Assembly (NCBI RefSeq): GCF_018131075.1
Contig: NZ_JAFCLS010000027.1
Span: 56,052 to 120,051 of the forward strand
Source: Bradyrhizobium sp. JYMT SZCCT0428
GTDB taxonomy: Bacteria; Pseudomonadota; Alphaproteobacteria; Rhizobiales; Xanthobacteraceae
DNA: 64,000 nucleotides
Direction of reading: 5' to 3'
Below, in pieces: positions 1-8,622 of this stretch (positions are counted from its first letter, which is position 1; the number at the start of each line of letters is the position of its first letter). The position numbers and the translations under genes were made by a program. The notes under the pieces are model-generated. The model made no database searches. It was given only the letters and a program-made list of their open reading frames with translations, and was not told the DNA's origin.

Positions 1-1272
1 TCAATGCAACCGTTTCTCGAACTGTCCCTGTTGATCGAATGCTGCATCTGGGCAGAGCGAGCGATCGCTCGTTTCGGAAATCAGCACAAGAACTCTCGCC
101 GGGAGATGGAGATTTGCGCGTCATTGTCCTTGGCGCTGATGCACACCGAAGCGAGTGGTCAGCGCGTTCGCGAAGCTTTTTCTCGGGCGTTGGACGTTGC
201 GGTCATACAACGAGACTTTGCCTACGAGCTGCGGCTCCTGAGCGGGCTCTTCATGTATTCGCATTGGACCATGGACATTCGGGGTGCGACCGAAATCGCC
301 GTCCGGAGCAAGAAATTAGCGTTGAAAACGGGGGATCCCGACGACATGGCGCTGACGGAAGCAATGTTAGCCGCCTCCGATCATTTGCTGGGAAATCACC
401 CGGCCGCACAACTACATTGCGAATCGGGCCTCCGATACCTGGCGTCCGGTCCGCGCTTTCGAACCGAACAATATCTTCTTCATTATACGAGCTTCTTGCT
501 CGTCGGCATGGCACGTTCACTCCTGTACGGAGGCTTGCTCGACCAATCGCTTGACTATGCAAAACGCGCCAGAGAGGAAGGCAAGAGGTCAGGCGACCCC
601 GCCACGTATTGCCGATCCCTAGCCTTGGTCATTCCTGTCTTTCTGACCATGGCAGACTTGAGGCAATCGGATCAGTACATCGGTGAACTGAGTGATCTCT
701 CAACCGCGCACTCGCTGACGCCGTATCGCGCCATAGCGACTGGCCTGAAGGGCCAATGGTTGCTCCTTCAAAACAATCGCATCGATGGAATCGGGTTGCT
801 GAAGAGAGCGCTGGAGGAGCTTCACGCTCAGCATCACGAGATGCTGAATATGGATTTTACCTGCGATCTGGCCAGGGCTCTTGGGGACGTTGGTAAACAC
901 GAGCAGGCGCTGATCCTAACCGTGAATGCGATTGAGCAACAGCAGCGCGCTGGCAAATTTCTGCATATGCCCGCCCTGTTCAGGGTGAAGGGCATCATCC
1001 TGGCGTCAAGGTCGGCCAATGACTATCCCGAAGCAGAAAAGAGCCTGCTGATATCGATCGAGTGGGCAAGACGTCAGTCCGCCAATCTGTTTGAATTAAA
1101 GTCGGCAATCGATCTTGCCGAGCTGTTGATCTCACAGAAGCGAATGGCTGAGGCGTACAGACATATCAGCGCGGCTCTTAATCAGACGCCACATGGAATG
1201 GTCTCGCCGATTCACGATCGCGCTCGACAAATCCTCAGCCGGTTCCAATCCAACATCCGGGCTGCCGGCTAG
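1..1272 (+). CDS. C-terminal part of a TPR-rich regulator (partial)
   Basis: The frame is open at the left edge, so the gene begins outside the window and about 423 residues are visible. They are helical and repetitive with tetratricopeptide-like spacing (pairs of helices with small and aromatic residues), and no catalytic motif is seen. In this bacterial group such tails usually belong to large ATP-binding winged-helix or adenylate-cyclase-like regulators, with the DNA-binding and P-loop domains at the N-terminus. That assignment is inference because those domains are not in view. The stop is followed by about 100 bp and then an exporter pseudogene on the same strand. Confidence 0.7.
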   Translation, partial: SMQPFLELSLLIECCIWAERAIARFGNQHKNSRREMEICASLSLALMHTEASGQRVREAFSRALDVAVIQRDFAYELRLLSGLFMYSHWTMDIRGATEIAVRSKKLALKTGDPDDMALTEAMLAASDHLLGNHPAAQLHCESGLRYLASGPRFRTEQYLLHYTSFLLVGMARSLLYGGLLDQSLDYAKRAREEGKRSGDPATYCRSLALVIPVFLTMADLRQSDQYIGELSDLSTAHSLTPYRAIATGLKGQWLLLQNNRIDGIGLLKRALEELHAQHHEMLNMDFTCDLARALGDVGKHEQALILTVNAIEQQQRAGKFLHMPALFRVKGIILASRSANDYPEAEKSLLISIEWARRQSANLFELKSAIDLAELLISQKRMAEAYRHISAALNQTPHGMVSPIHDRARQILSRFQSNIRAAG

Positions 1273-1373
1273 AGCGAGCCCGGACCCGCAATTGATCTTA
1301 GCGCAATCGCGTACAAATCCTCGCAATCGCTTACAAGCCCGCTTTCGGGGCACGGCGCAGGTTGGGATCATAA

Positions 1374-2649
1374 CAATCCCTACAGCGTCCCGCATGGTTC
1401 CGCATCATCGCCGTCTCAACAAGGCCGCTGTCACGCGAAGCGGCATTGGACCTGATTGCGCTGGCGGCCGTGGTACTGTTCGCTCACGGGCAGACCACGG
1501 AACGAACAGTTGTCGCCGCCGAACGGCTTGGGCGCGCGATCGGCGTGCCGGTGACGGCGCTGCCATACTGGGGCCAGCTCACGGTTGAGATCGAGGGCAC
1601 GACGGTGTCGAAAATCGTTCCCGTAAAGCCGCTCGGGGTCGACATGGGCAAGGTGCTGGCCGTCACGACCGTCGTGGATCAGGTCTGCGATGGCAAGCTG
1701 GAGGCTGACGCTGCGCGGTCTGCACTCGCGTTGGCAGGCCGTCTGCCGCCGGTTTCGACGCTGCGCTTCACATTGTTGGCAGCCGTCGGCGCGGCGTCGC
1801 TCGGTGTCATATTCGGCGTGGCTGACGCAGTGAGCCTGCTGCTGATTGCGGGGAGCGCGGCGATCGGCGCGCTTGTGCGCCGGCGGCCGGGTTTCAGCGC
1901 CAATCCGTTCATCAAGCCGCTTTGCGCCGCGACCATCGCAGGTGCCGTGGCTGGCGCCGGCCGCTTGAAGTTGTCGGAGGCGATAACGCTGATCGCGTTC
2001 TGTCCCTGCATGGTGCTGGTGCCTGGTCCGCATCTCCTCAACGGCGCTATCGATCTTGCGCGCACGCGCGTCGCGCTCGGCATCGCGCGCCTGGCCTATG
2101 CTTGTGTCTTCGTGCTGATGATCTGCGCCGGGCTCTGGTTCGGGCTCGTCGTCACCGGCGCAAACCCTTCCGGCCGCCGAAGCGGCGGCGCCGACGCCGC
2201 TGGCCGCTGACTTGATTGCGGCAGGATGCGCCGTCGCCGCGTTCGGCACCTTCTTTTCGATGCCATGGCGTCTGCTGCGTTCCACCGATCGGGGTCGGCA
2301 TGTTCGCGCATGCGATGCGCTGGGCCGTGATCTCGATGGCATCGGACAAATGTTGCAACTGGTGCCTTCATCGCCTGCTTCATTGTCAGCGTCATCGTCA
2401 CGCCGGTCGCCGACCGTCTGCTCTTCCGTTGGCCGCGCTCGGCTTCTCCGCCGTCGTCTCGATGATGCGGGGTTTCTTCTTGTTCCACACCGCCAGCACC
2501 CTTGTCGAGTTGGTCTCGATCGGGCCGGGCGCGCCGGCAGTCCTGCTGACGAGCGTTGCCGTGAACGGGACCACGGCATTGTTGCCATGACGCTGGGGTT
2601 GATCCTGCCGCGCCTGCTGTTCGAGCACTTTCTGCCCGCGTCCAAATGA
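1374..2649 (+). pseudogene. threonine/serine exporter family (ThrE/DUF1212), multiple frameshifts
   Basis: Pieces of one ThrE-like membrane protein are spread over all three forward frames. Residues typical of the cytoplasmic half (REAALDLIALAAVVLF, then the CPCMVLVPGPHLLNGAID motif) run in one frame to about 2165. AAGCAVAAFGTFFSMPWRLL follows in a second frame. GVGMFAHAMRWAVISMA, then a third-frame stretch near 2358-2430 (FIACFIVSVIVTPVADRLLF), then LAALGFSAVVSM and finally MTLGLILPRLLFEHF follow with further shifts. At least four frame changes are needed and no good start codon is present in the first frame. The family is a proton-coupled exporter of about 400 residues with ten membrane helices. 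This copy cannot make it, unless the shifts are sequencing errors, which is unlikely because neighbouring genes are intact. Confidence 0.8.
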
Positions 2650-2659
2650 AATGAAACGC

Positions 2660-2695
2660 GACAAGGATGTTCTATGGATCGCAACGCCGTTCAAT
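2660..2695 (+). repeat. short direct repeat, copy 1 (translation-start-like)
   Basis: The stretch reads AAGGATGT, then ATG GAT CGC AAC GCC GTT CAA. It resembles 3468-3503 at about 80 percent by eye. It could open a 22-codon peptide beginning MDRNAVQ (2674-2742) with an AAGGA ribosome site. It may instead be the remnant of a duplicated gene start. Confidence 0.4.
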
Positions 2696-2813
2696 ATGCA
2701 TCGGCCCCGCCGCGATACCAAGGATCGGGCAGGGCTTCGTGAGCGCACTATCAGGACACCATTGACGGGCCCTGTTTCGCTTTGGGATGTTTCGAATGGG
2801 TGGAGACAAATGG

Positions 2814-3095
2814 ATGCGACTTGGTTTGAAAGCGTTTTCACGCGTTGCTTGGCTAACATTGATGGTTTTACCCGTTTCTGCGGTCGCGCAAGAGGCTCTG
2901 GAGGAGCGACGCGCCTGCACCCCCGACGTGCTTCGCCTTTGTAGTGCGTTCATCCCCGATTCGGCCCAAATCACTGCCTGTCTTAGACAGAAGAACGCGG
3001 AGCTCGGTGACGCATGCAGGCAGATCATCCTGGCGGGAATGAAACCATCCGACAGAAGCGGGAGCGCCGGGACAGGAGGACGTATCGCCCGATGA
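2814..3095 (+). CDS. small secreted cysteine-containing protein
   Basis: The 93-residue protein starts with a clear signal peptide (MRLGLKAFSRVAWLTLMVLP, cleavage near AVAQ). The mature part carries four cysteines spaced as in the small periplasmic Cys-rich repeat proteins common in Bradyrhizobium (ACTPDVLRLCSAF ... ACLRQKNAEL ... ACRQII). I chose ATG 2814 over the in-frame ATG at 2787 because GGAG lies at a good distance before it and it places the signal peptide at the terminus. The function is unknown. Disulfide-stabilised helices in the periplasm are likely, by inference. Confidence 0.7.
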   Translation: MRLGLKAFSRVAWLTLMVLPVSAVAQEALEERRACTPDVLRLCSAFIPDSAQITACLRQKNAELGDACRQIILAGMKPSDRSGSAGTGGRIAR

Positions 3096-3126
3096 AACGG
3101 GTAGCGAAAACGACCTAAGGACGGCC

Positions 3127-3396
3127 ATGAATTTCGTGCTGGTGAACCACAGGACTCCACGCAAGCCGTCGTTTTGCGCATCGTGCTCGCAGCCGCTTCA
3201 GCGAAGCTACTTGCATGATCTGTCCACGCGCAGCCGGTATTGCAGCGTCGAATGCTATTCCGATCGTGCTGCCGGCAGCATGGTGCGATCGCTCGCCACG
3301 GCGGATCCCTACAATCTTGTTATTCTATCCATGGTATTGCCGATGCTCAGCATCGAGGTCGCGTCTGCAGTGTTCGACTGCACATGGCGCAGTTAA
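3127..3396 (+). CDS. small CxxC protein, hypothetical
   Basis: This is an 89-residue protein with two cysteine pairs (FCASC near residues 18-21 and YCSVEC near 39-43). The arrangement suggests a small zinc ribbon. The C-terminal third is hydrophobic (LVILSMVLPMLSIEVASAV) and could be membrane-associated. Proteins of this shape are frequent as orphans in Bradyrhizobium. It lies 31 bp after the Cys-rich secreted gene on the same strand. No function can be assigned. Confidence 0.6.
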   Translation: MNFVLVNHRTPRKPSFCASCSQPLQRSYLHDLSTRSRYCSVECYSDRAAGSMVRSLATADPYNLVILSMVLPMLSIEVASAVFDCTWRS

Positions 3397-3467
3397 GCTC
3401 ACCCGCGAAACTCATCCGTCATTTCCGGGTGCTCGGTCCATCGAACCGAACCTCGTAACATCTGCAC

Positions 3468-3503
3468 GGCAAGGATGTCCTATGCATCGCAACGCAGTTC
3501 AAG
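3468..3503 (+). repeat. short direct repeat, copy 2
   Basis: The stretch reads AAGGATGTCCT, then ATG CAT CGC AAC GCA GTT CAA. It parallels 2660-2695 and could open a 14-codon peptide (3482-3526). It sits just before the NADH dehydrogenase gene. Confidence 0.4.
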
Positions 3504-3568
3504 AAGTAGCATGGACGTCGCGATAGGAATGAGCGGCGGGGGCGCGTACAACATCATCGGGTGCAGCA

Positions 3569-4900
3569 TTGAGCACAGTTCTGACCAAGTCCTTGCCGGA
3601 GGAAAAGCCGGCAGCAGCGAATGAAGCTCCCCGGAAGAAGCGCGTTGTGATCGTTGGCGGCGGATTTGCCGGCATTGCGGCGGCGCGTGCGCTGAAGCGA
3701 GCCGACGTCGAGATCACGCTGATCGACCGGCGTAATCACCATATCTTTCAGCCGCTCCTGTACCAGGTCGCCACCGCTGTTCTTGCACCATCCGAGATCG
3801 CGGCGCCGATCCGTCAGCTCGAGGCGAAACAGAGGAACCTCAGCGTGTTGCTGGCGGAGGTCAGGGGCATCAATCTCGGAGCTCGCACCGTCGAAGCCGC
3901 TTGCCCCGGGATTGGCAGTCGAAAGCTCGAGTACGACTTCCTGGTAATCGCCACTGGAATGCGGCCGAGCTATTTCGGTCATGACGAGTTTGCGCGGTTC
4001 GCACCCGGCCTCAAAAGCCTCAACGACGCTGAGACGATCCGAACCAAGATTCTGAGCGCGTTTGAATTGGCTGAATCGACTCATGACCCGAAAGAGCGTG
4101 CTCGCCAGATGACGTTCGTGTTGGTGGGCGGTGGCCCGACCGGCGTCGAGCTTGCTGCTTCGATCGCTCAACTGGTCTCGGTGACCCTGCGCAAGAATTT
4201 CCGCAAGATCGACCCTGCCAAGAGCCGAATTGTGTTGCTGGACGGCGGGGCTCGTATTCTGCCGACTTTTGCAGAGAAGCTGTCACGAAAGGCTGCCAAG
4301 CGGCTAACCAGGCTCGGGGTTGAAGTATCGACGGGCGTAAAGGTCGAGAAGGTTGACGACCAGGGCGTGATCGCGGCTGGCGCCCGGATTCCCAGCGCCA
4401 CCGTGCTTTGGACAGCAGGCGTCAGCGCCTCGCCGGTTGTGAAGATGCTCGGGACGACCACGGACCGCGCCGGGCGCGCATTGGTTGGCGCTTTCATGGA
4501 CATCCCCGAGGCGCCCAATGTGTTTGTGGCGGGTGACATAGCCGCGATGACCCAGGATGGTCACCCCGTGCCGGGAGTGGCACAGGCAGCCATTCAGCAG
4601 GGAAGGTTTGTCGGGCATGTCATTGCCAACCGTGTCAGGGGACGAAAGGATGGTCGACCGTTTCGGTACCGCAACAAAGGCAATATGGCGGTGGTCGGCA
4701 AAAACTTCGCCATCCTCGAGGCCGGCCATTTCCGCAGCAGCGGCTTTGTGACTTGGCTGGTGTGGGCCGCACTCCATGTGCTCGCCCTCCCGCAACTCCA
4801 GAATCGGTTTCGCGTCCAAACGCAATGGTTCTGGTCCTATCTGTCAGGCCAACGGAGCTCACGGCTGATTTCCGAGGGGCCGCGGTCGTCCGCGTCATAG
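3569..4900 (+). CDS. ndh: type II NADH dehydrogenase (NDH-2)
   Basis: This 443-residue flavoprotein oxidises NADH and reduces quinone without pumping protons, acting at the inner face of the cytoplasmic membrane. An FAD Rossmann motif VVIVGGGFAGIAAARAL lies near residue 27. It is followed by the NDH-2 signature NHHIFQPLLYQVATAVL, a second NAD-binding fold (FVLVGGGPTGVELAAS, near 185), and the FAD-contacting segment APNVFVAGDIA with AAIQQGRFV. The C-terminus has the amphipathic or hydrophobic anchor typical of the family (FVTWLVWAALHVLALPQLQNR). The start is TTG at 3569; no ATG upstream fits. Family membership is firm, and the electron acceptor is inferred. Confidence 0.88.
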   Translation: MSTVLTKSLPEEKPAAANEAPRKKRVVIVGGGFAGIAAARALKRADVEITLIDRRNHHIFQPLLYQVATAVLAPSEIAAPIRQLEAKQRNLSVLLAEVRGINLGARTVEAACPGIGSRKLEYDFLVIATGMRPSYFGHDEFARFAPGLKSLNDAETIRTKILSAFELAESTHDPKERARQMTFVLVGGGPTGVELAASIAQLVSVTLRKNFRKIDPAKSRIVLLDGGARILPTFAEKLSRKAAKRLTRLGVEVSTGVKVEKVDDQGVIAAGARIPSATVLWTAGVSASPVVKMLGTTTDRAGRALVGAFMDIPEAPNVFVAGDIAAMTQDGHPVPGVAQAAIQQGRFVGHVIANRVRGRKDGRPFRYRNKGNMAVVGKNFAILEAGHFRSSGFVTWLVWAALHVLALPQLQNRFRVQTQWFWSYLSGQRSSRLISEGPRSSAS

Positions 4901-4958
4901 TCGTCGCCAGGCCGGCGGTCATCACCGTCGGGCTCTGAAGCTGGTTGGGATTGCAACT

Positions 4959-5405
4959 GTGGACGTCTCGATTATCTCCGCGCTCGCCGCGCTCACCGGA
5001 GCAGCTGTCGGCGGCTTGACGAGCGGAATCGCAACTTGGCTGAACCATCGAAGCCAGGTCCGGGTCGAGTGGATTCTTCACGAGAAGAGCCGCCGGCAGA
5101 TCCTCTACAGGGATTTTATCGAGGAAGCTGCCAGGTGTTACATGGATGCACTGCAGCACGATAAAGCTGACATTCCCAGCCTGGTCGGCGTTTACGCGAA
5201 GCTGAGCGCGATGCGGGCGCTGTCCTCGAAGTCGGTGGTCCACTGCGCCGAAGACGTCGCCCGAAAAATCCTGGACACCTATTTGGAGCCAGACAAGAGC
5301 TTCGTCGAACTGCGCGAAATGGCGATCGATGGCACGATCGATCTGTTACGAGGCTTCAGCGACGCGTGCCATGACGAATTCGAGGAAATGCGGCCACTAT
5401 TTTGA
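4959..5405 (+). CDS. hypothetical protein with N-terminal membrane helix
   Basis: The 148-residue protein starts with GTG. One N-terminal hydrophobic segment (residues about 4-28, glycine and alanine rich) is followed by a charged, mostly helical soluble domain with conserved-looking IDGTIDLLRGF near the end. The topology suggests a single-pass membrane anchor with a cytoplasmic helical domain. It follows ndh by 58 bp on the same strand and may share its transcript. I do not recognise a functional family beyond common Bradyrhizobium hypotheticals. Confidence 0.65.
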   Translation: MDVSIISALAALTGAAVGGLTSGIATWLNHRSQVRVEWILHEKSRRQILYRDFIEEAARCYMDALQHDKADIPSLVGVYAKLSAMRALSSKSVVHCAEDVARKILDTYLEPDKSFVELREMAIDGTIDLLRGFSDACHDEFEEMRPLF

Positions 5406-5517
5406 GCTTCACCAGCGGTTCAATCCGCTTCTTTCAGCATTCGCAGTCGCCTTGTCGGCCACTGCAACGCGCGCCAAATGAAACCAACAACCGGAAGATT
5501 GCCCTTGTTATGGCAAT

Positions 5518-7110
5518 TCACCACGCCACGGTGAGGCGCGTCAGAAAGAGATCAGCGTGATCCTGGCCTTTGGCGACCTGGGCCCCAAGCGGATGCCATA
5601 TGTGCTGGTAGCTGGGGATCAATCGGATCGCCGGCGTGACGGCAAAATTGTAAAAGACCTCGATGCCGCTCTCGTCGCGCGCGCGGGCATTTCCCAGCGT
5701 AAGCTGGGCGATGTCTGCCTTCAGATTGCCGCTGATCCTGTTGTAGTAAAATCCCGCTCCGAAGCTGTCGTACTCCCTGCCGCTGAACAGACCATGCGCA
5801 ACCAGCCCGACGCTTGCGTAGCTGGTCACCGGATTGGTGGCTTCTGGGGCATATCCAGCCCTGCCAAAGATCCCGATCCCGCGGAGCGGTTGGCCACTCC
5901 TGAGCTTCTCGGCAATCGTTGTGGCGTCGTCCATGACATAGAGATATTGCGAAACGTTGGCGATCGCGGCCCAGCTATTATCCTTGAAATAGGCGGGTAG
6001 GCCGTCGGTCGGGGAGCCACCAATGAGAGCGCCAACGGCCTGGCTCGTCGCGGCTAACGTCGTCAACGGTCCGAAGGGCTGCTCGAGATTGAGTTTCGGC
6101 TTGTTCGACCAATTGAAGGCCGGTGAGAATTGACCAGGGAGACCTCCAACCGTGTAGGACAGGATGGAGGAAATGTAGAGATTAACCGTGTCGAAGACGT
6201 GGTCGGCGAAGTTGTCTGCCTTGGAATTCGGATCGAGCACACCGCCGTAGACGGTAAGCTGTGGACTGGGCGCCCACACGCCCAGCGCCGCCCATGAGAC
6301 AGCATTGTAGAAATTGAGCGCTACGGGGCTCTTGTTGAAGTTGAAGTTGGCAAAGTAGTACTTGTAGCTGTCGCCGAACAGGGTTTGGTCGGGGAGGTAG
6401 ACAACAGCAATTTTTCCGACCAGGACGCTGACTTCCTTGGTGAGTGATTGGGTCAGAAAGAATTGTGCGGGCAGGACATCGTTTGCGCGGAGCGGGTCGG
6501 GAAACGCCAGCCCGGTATACTGGGGAACCGCAGCGCCCGCCGTGAAGGTATTCGCCGGCGTGTCGCCGTAGCGCGAATGCAGCGTCAGATGCAGCAGGCC
6601 GCCAGACCAAAGGCCCGCACGCCCGGTGTCGATATTGAGCGAAGCCTGTGTGCTCTGCACAAAGGCGGCTCCGGTTTGTAGCCCGCCCGATGTGACGTTT
6701 TGATAGTAGCTCGTCGAGTAAACGTCGATGAAAACGCCGTGGCGCGCCCAGTCTGTTCGGACGCCACCCCAGTCGCCGGTGAGCTGGGTACGGTGCCAAA
6801 TGTCCCCGGTCACCGTCCCCGGAATTCCGAATGCCGGTCCATTATTGAAGTAAGGCAAGAGGCCGGGAGCTAAGTCTGTCAGGGACACGTATTTCGTCGG
6901 AATTGGCTGCCCAGGATCAATTGGTCGATTCCGGCGCTGTATGGCGGCGGGCACAGTTTTTCGCTTGCGAGGTGCAGCCGCATGTTTCTCTTTTGTCGCG
7001 CGCTGCTCGCCCGCAAGATGATCAAAGTTGCTCAATCCAGCGTCCGCTGACGCCGTCCGCCCTAGGGCAAGGCAGAAACAAATGCCAAGCGCAACACGTC
7101 CCGCCTTCAT
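5518..7110 (-). CDS. OprB-family carbohydrate porin
   Basis: This is a 530-residue outer-membrane protein. A signal peptide (MKAGRVALGICFCLALGRTASADAG) is followed by a Lys/Arg-rich linker and the OprB domain. Typical OprB segments are seen: LTGDWGGVRTDWARHGVFIDV, then alternating aromatic beta-strands and a C-terminus ending in an aromatic residue (LTRLTVAW), as needed for barrel insertion. The family forms substrate-selective barrels for sugars and other small organics. It is last in the minus-strand acyl-CoA gene run, 54 bp after the FMN reductase, so it may feed that pathway with substrate. The substrate is unknown. Confidence 0.85.
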   Translation of the reverse strand: MKAGRVALGICFCLALGRTASADAGLSNFDHLAGEQRATKEKHAAAPRKRKTVPAAIQRRNRPIDPGQPIPTKYVSLTDLAPGLLPYFNNGPAFGIPGTVTGDIWHRTQLTGDWGGVRTDWARHGVFIDVYSTSYYQNVTSGGLQTGAAFVQSTQASLNIDTGRAGLWSGGLLHLTLHSRYGDTPANTFTAGAAVPQYTGLAFPDPLRANDVLPAQFFLTQSLTKEVSVLVGKIAVVYLPDQTLFGDSYKYYFANFNFNKSPVALNFYNAVSWAALGVWAPSPQLTVYGGVLDPNSKADNFADHVFDTVNLYISSILSYTVGGLPGQFSPAFNWSNKPKLNLEQPFGPLTTLAATSQAVGALIGGSPTDGLPAYFKDNSWAAIANVSQYLYVMDDATTIAEKLRSGQPLRGIGIFGRAGYAPEATNPVTSYASVGLVAHGLFSGREYDSFGAGFYYNRISGNLKADIAQLTLGNARARDESGIEVFYNFAVTPAIRLIPSYQHIWHPLGAQVAKGQDHADLFLTRLTVAW

Positions 7111-7164
7111 CGTAGTCGTAGGTCCTCTTTAGCTGGATACCGTGGCCGCCGGCATTCGGCGGCC

Positions 7165-7731
7165 TCAGGATCGGGTCCTCTCGACCCAATTCGCGAATGC
7201 CTGCATGAACTCCTGCAGGAATTTGCGCGTGCCGTCGTTGACGAGCTTGCCGTTTTCATCGAACAGCTTGTCGGCGTGGCCGACATAAGCTTCGGGCTGC
7301 TGCATGGTCGGCACGTTCAGAAACACGAGCGACTGCCTCAGATGATGGTTGGCGCCGAAAGCCCCGATCGCGCTCGGCGAGCAGCTGGCAATCGCACCAG
7401 GCTTGCGGTCCCAGACGCTGCTGCCATACGGCCTGGAGCCGACATCCAGCGCATTCTTGAGAGCAGGCGGCACCGAACGGTTATATTCGGGCGTGACGAA
7501 CAGCACAGCGTCAGCGGCCTTGACGCGCTCCCGAAACGCGGTCCATTGCGCGGGCTGAGATTCGGTCTCTAGGTCCTGATTGAAAAAGGGCAATTGCCCG
7601 ATCTCGACGATTTCGAGCTTCATCGAAGCCGGCGCGAGCGACATGAGCGCATTTCCCAGCATCCGGTTGAGCGACGCCTTCCGCAGGCTTCCAACCAACA
7701 CGCACACGTTCATCGGCTTATCCATGGTCAT
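7165..7731 (-). CDS. NADPH-dependent FMN reductase family flavoprotein
   Basis: The 188-residue flavodoxin-fold protein carries the phosphate-binding loop near the N-terminus (VLVGSLRKASLNRML), the segment LFVTPEYNRSVPPALKNALD, and SYSG-like contacts typical of the ChrR/YieF/SsuE-type family. Members reduce FMN, quinones or metal ions with NAD(P)H in the cytoplasm. It lies 22 bp downstream of an enoyl-CoA hydratase gene and is probably cotranscribed. The start at 7731 has AAAGGGAA upstream. The physiological substrate cannot be told from sequence. Confidence 0.85.
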   Translation of the reverse strand: MTMDKPMNVCVLVGSLRKASLNRMLGNALMSLAPASMKLEIVEIGQLPFFNQDLETESQPAQWTAFRERVKAADAVLFVTPEYNRSVPPALKNALDVGSRPYGSSVWDRKPGAIASCSPSAIGAFGANHHLRQSLVFLNVPTMQQPEAYVGHADKLFDENGKLVNDGTRKFLQEFMQAFANWVERTRS

Positions 7732-7753
7732 TTTCCCTTTCGATGTCTCGCGC

Positions 7754-8539
7754 CTATGTGGTCGCTGGAGATTTGATGTTCTTCGTGAAGTCGGGCTTTC
7801 GCTTTTCCAGGAACGCCGTAAGCGCCTCTTTCGCGTCTTCAGAACGGACCTGCGTACTGAACTCTCCGTTCTCAGCTTTCATCGCCGCCTTGATTTGCTC
7901 GCGAAATGGCTGCTTCATGAGCCTCTTGCTGGCCTGCAGCGCAGCGGCCGGCTTCGCTGCCAATTTCCGCGCCGTATCCGTCGCTCTCGCCAATGCGTCC
8001 TTGTCGGATACGACTTCGGTAACCAGACCCATCTCCGCGGCGCGCCTGGCGTCAAACGGAGTTCCCAACAAAATCAACTCCGCCGCACGGACATGACCGA
8101 TCCGCGCCGGCACGGAGCAGCTCGATCCGAATTCCGGCACGAGAGCAAGATTGATGAAGGGCATATGGAATTTCGTGCTCTCGGCCGCGTAGATGAAGTC
8201 GCAGTGCGTCAGCATGGTGGTGCCGCCACCGATCGCGGCGCCTTGGACCGCAACGACGATCGGTTTGTCGAAGTTGACCAGCGCTTCCATCAGTTTTGCT
8301 TGCGGAGATTCCCCGGGTCCGGGAGGATTCTTCAGAAAATCCTGGATATCGTTTCCCGCGCAGAACGAATCTCCCGCGCCGTGCCAGAGAACGACGCGCG
8401 TGTTCTCGTCCTTCGCCGCCTCGTTGAAAATGCCCGCGAGAGCCACGTACATGGCTGACGTCATCGCATTGCGCTTGGTCGGACGGTTGAACTGGACCCG
8501 CAGGACGCTGCCTGCGTGTTCGGTAACAATATCATCCAT
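7754..8539 (-). CDS. enoyl-CoA hydratase/isomerase family protein
   Basis: The 261-residue crotonase-fold protein has the oxyanion-hole segment GAGDSFCAGNDIQDF near residues 50-64 and VAVQGAAIGGGTTMLTHCDFIYA near 95-115. FINLALVPEFGSS follows, where the glutamate sits at the usual catalytic position. Members hydrate or isomerise enoyl-CoA thioesters in the cytoplasm. It is the second crotonase of this operon, placed between the CaiB-type CoA-transferase and the FMN reductase. AGGAG-like spacing supports the start at 8539. The exact acyl-CoA is unknown. Confidence 0.88.
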   Translation of the reverse strand: MDDIVTEHAGSVLRVQFNRPTKRNAMTSAMYVALAGIFNEAAKDENTRVVLWHGAGDSFCAGNDIQDFLKNPPGPGESPQAKLMEALVNFDKPIVVAVQGAAIGGGTTMLTHCDFIYAAESTKFHMPFINLALVPEFGSSCSVPARIGHVRAAELILLGTPFDARRAAEMGLVTEVVSDKDALARATDTARKLAAKPAAALQASKRLMKQPFREQIKAAMKAENGEFSTQVRSEDAKEALTAFLEKRKPDFTKNIKSPATT

Positions 8540-8622
8540 GTCGAACTCCTGTTTCCTTAGGTGAATTTCGTTGCAAGTCGAATGTTCGGGGCAGCTCCCG
8601 CCGCCCCGACAGTGTCGTCATG

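Noticed and set aside
2596..2622. TGATCC-N16-CGAG inside the ThrE pseudogene
   Set aside because: Wrong -10 and inside a former coding sequence; a chance match.
1431..2684. 417-codon minus-strand open frame over the ThrE pseudogene
   Set aside because: Arg/Ser/His-rich shadow composition with no domain; the plus strand carries recognisable ThrE blocks.
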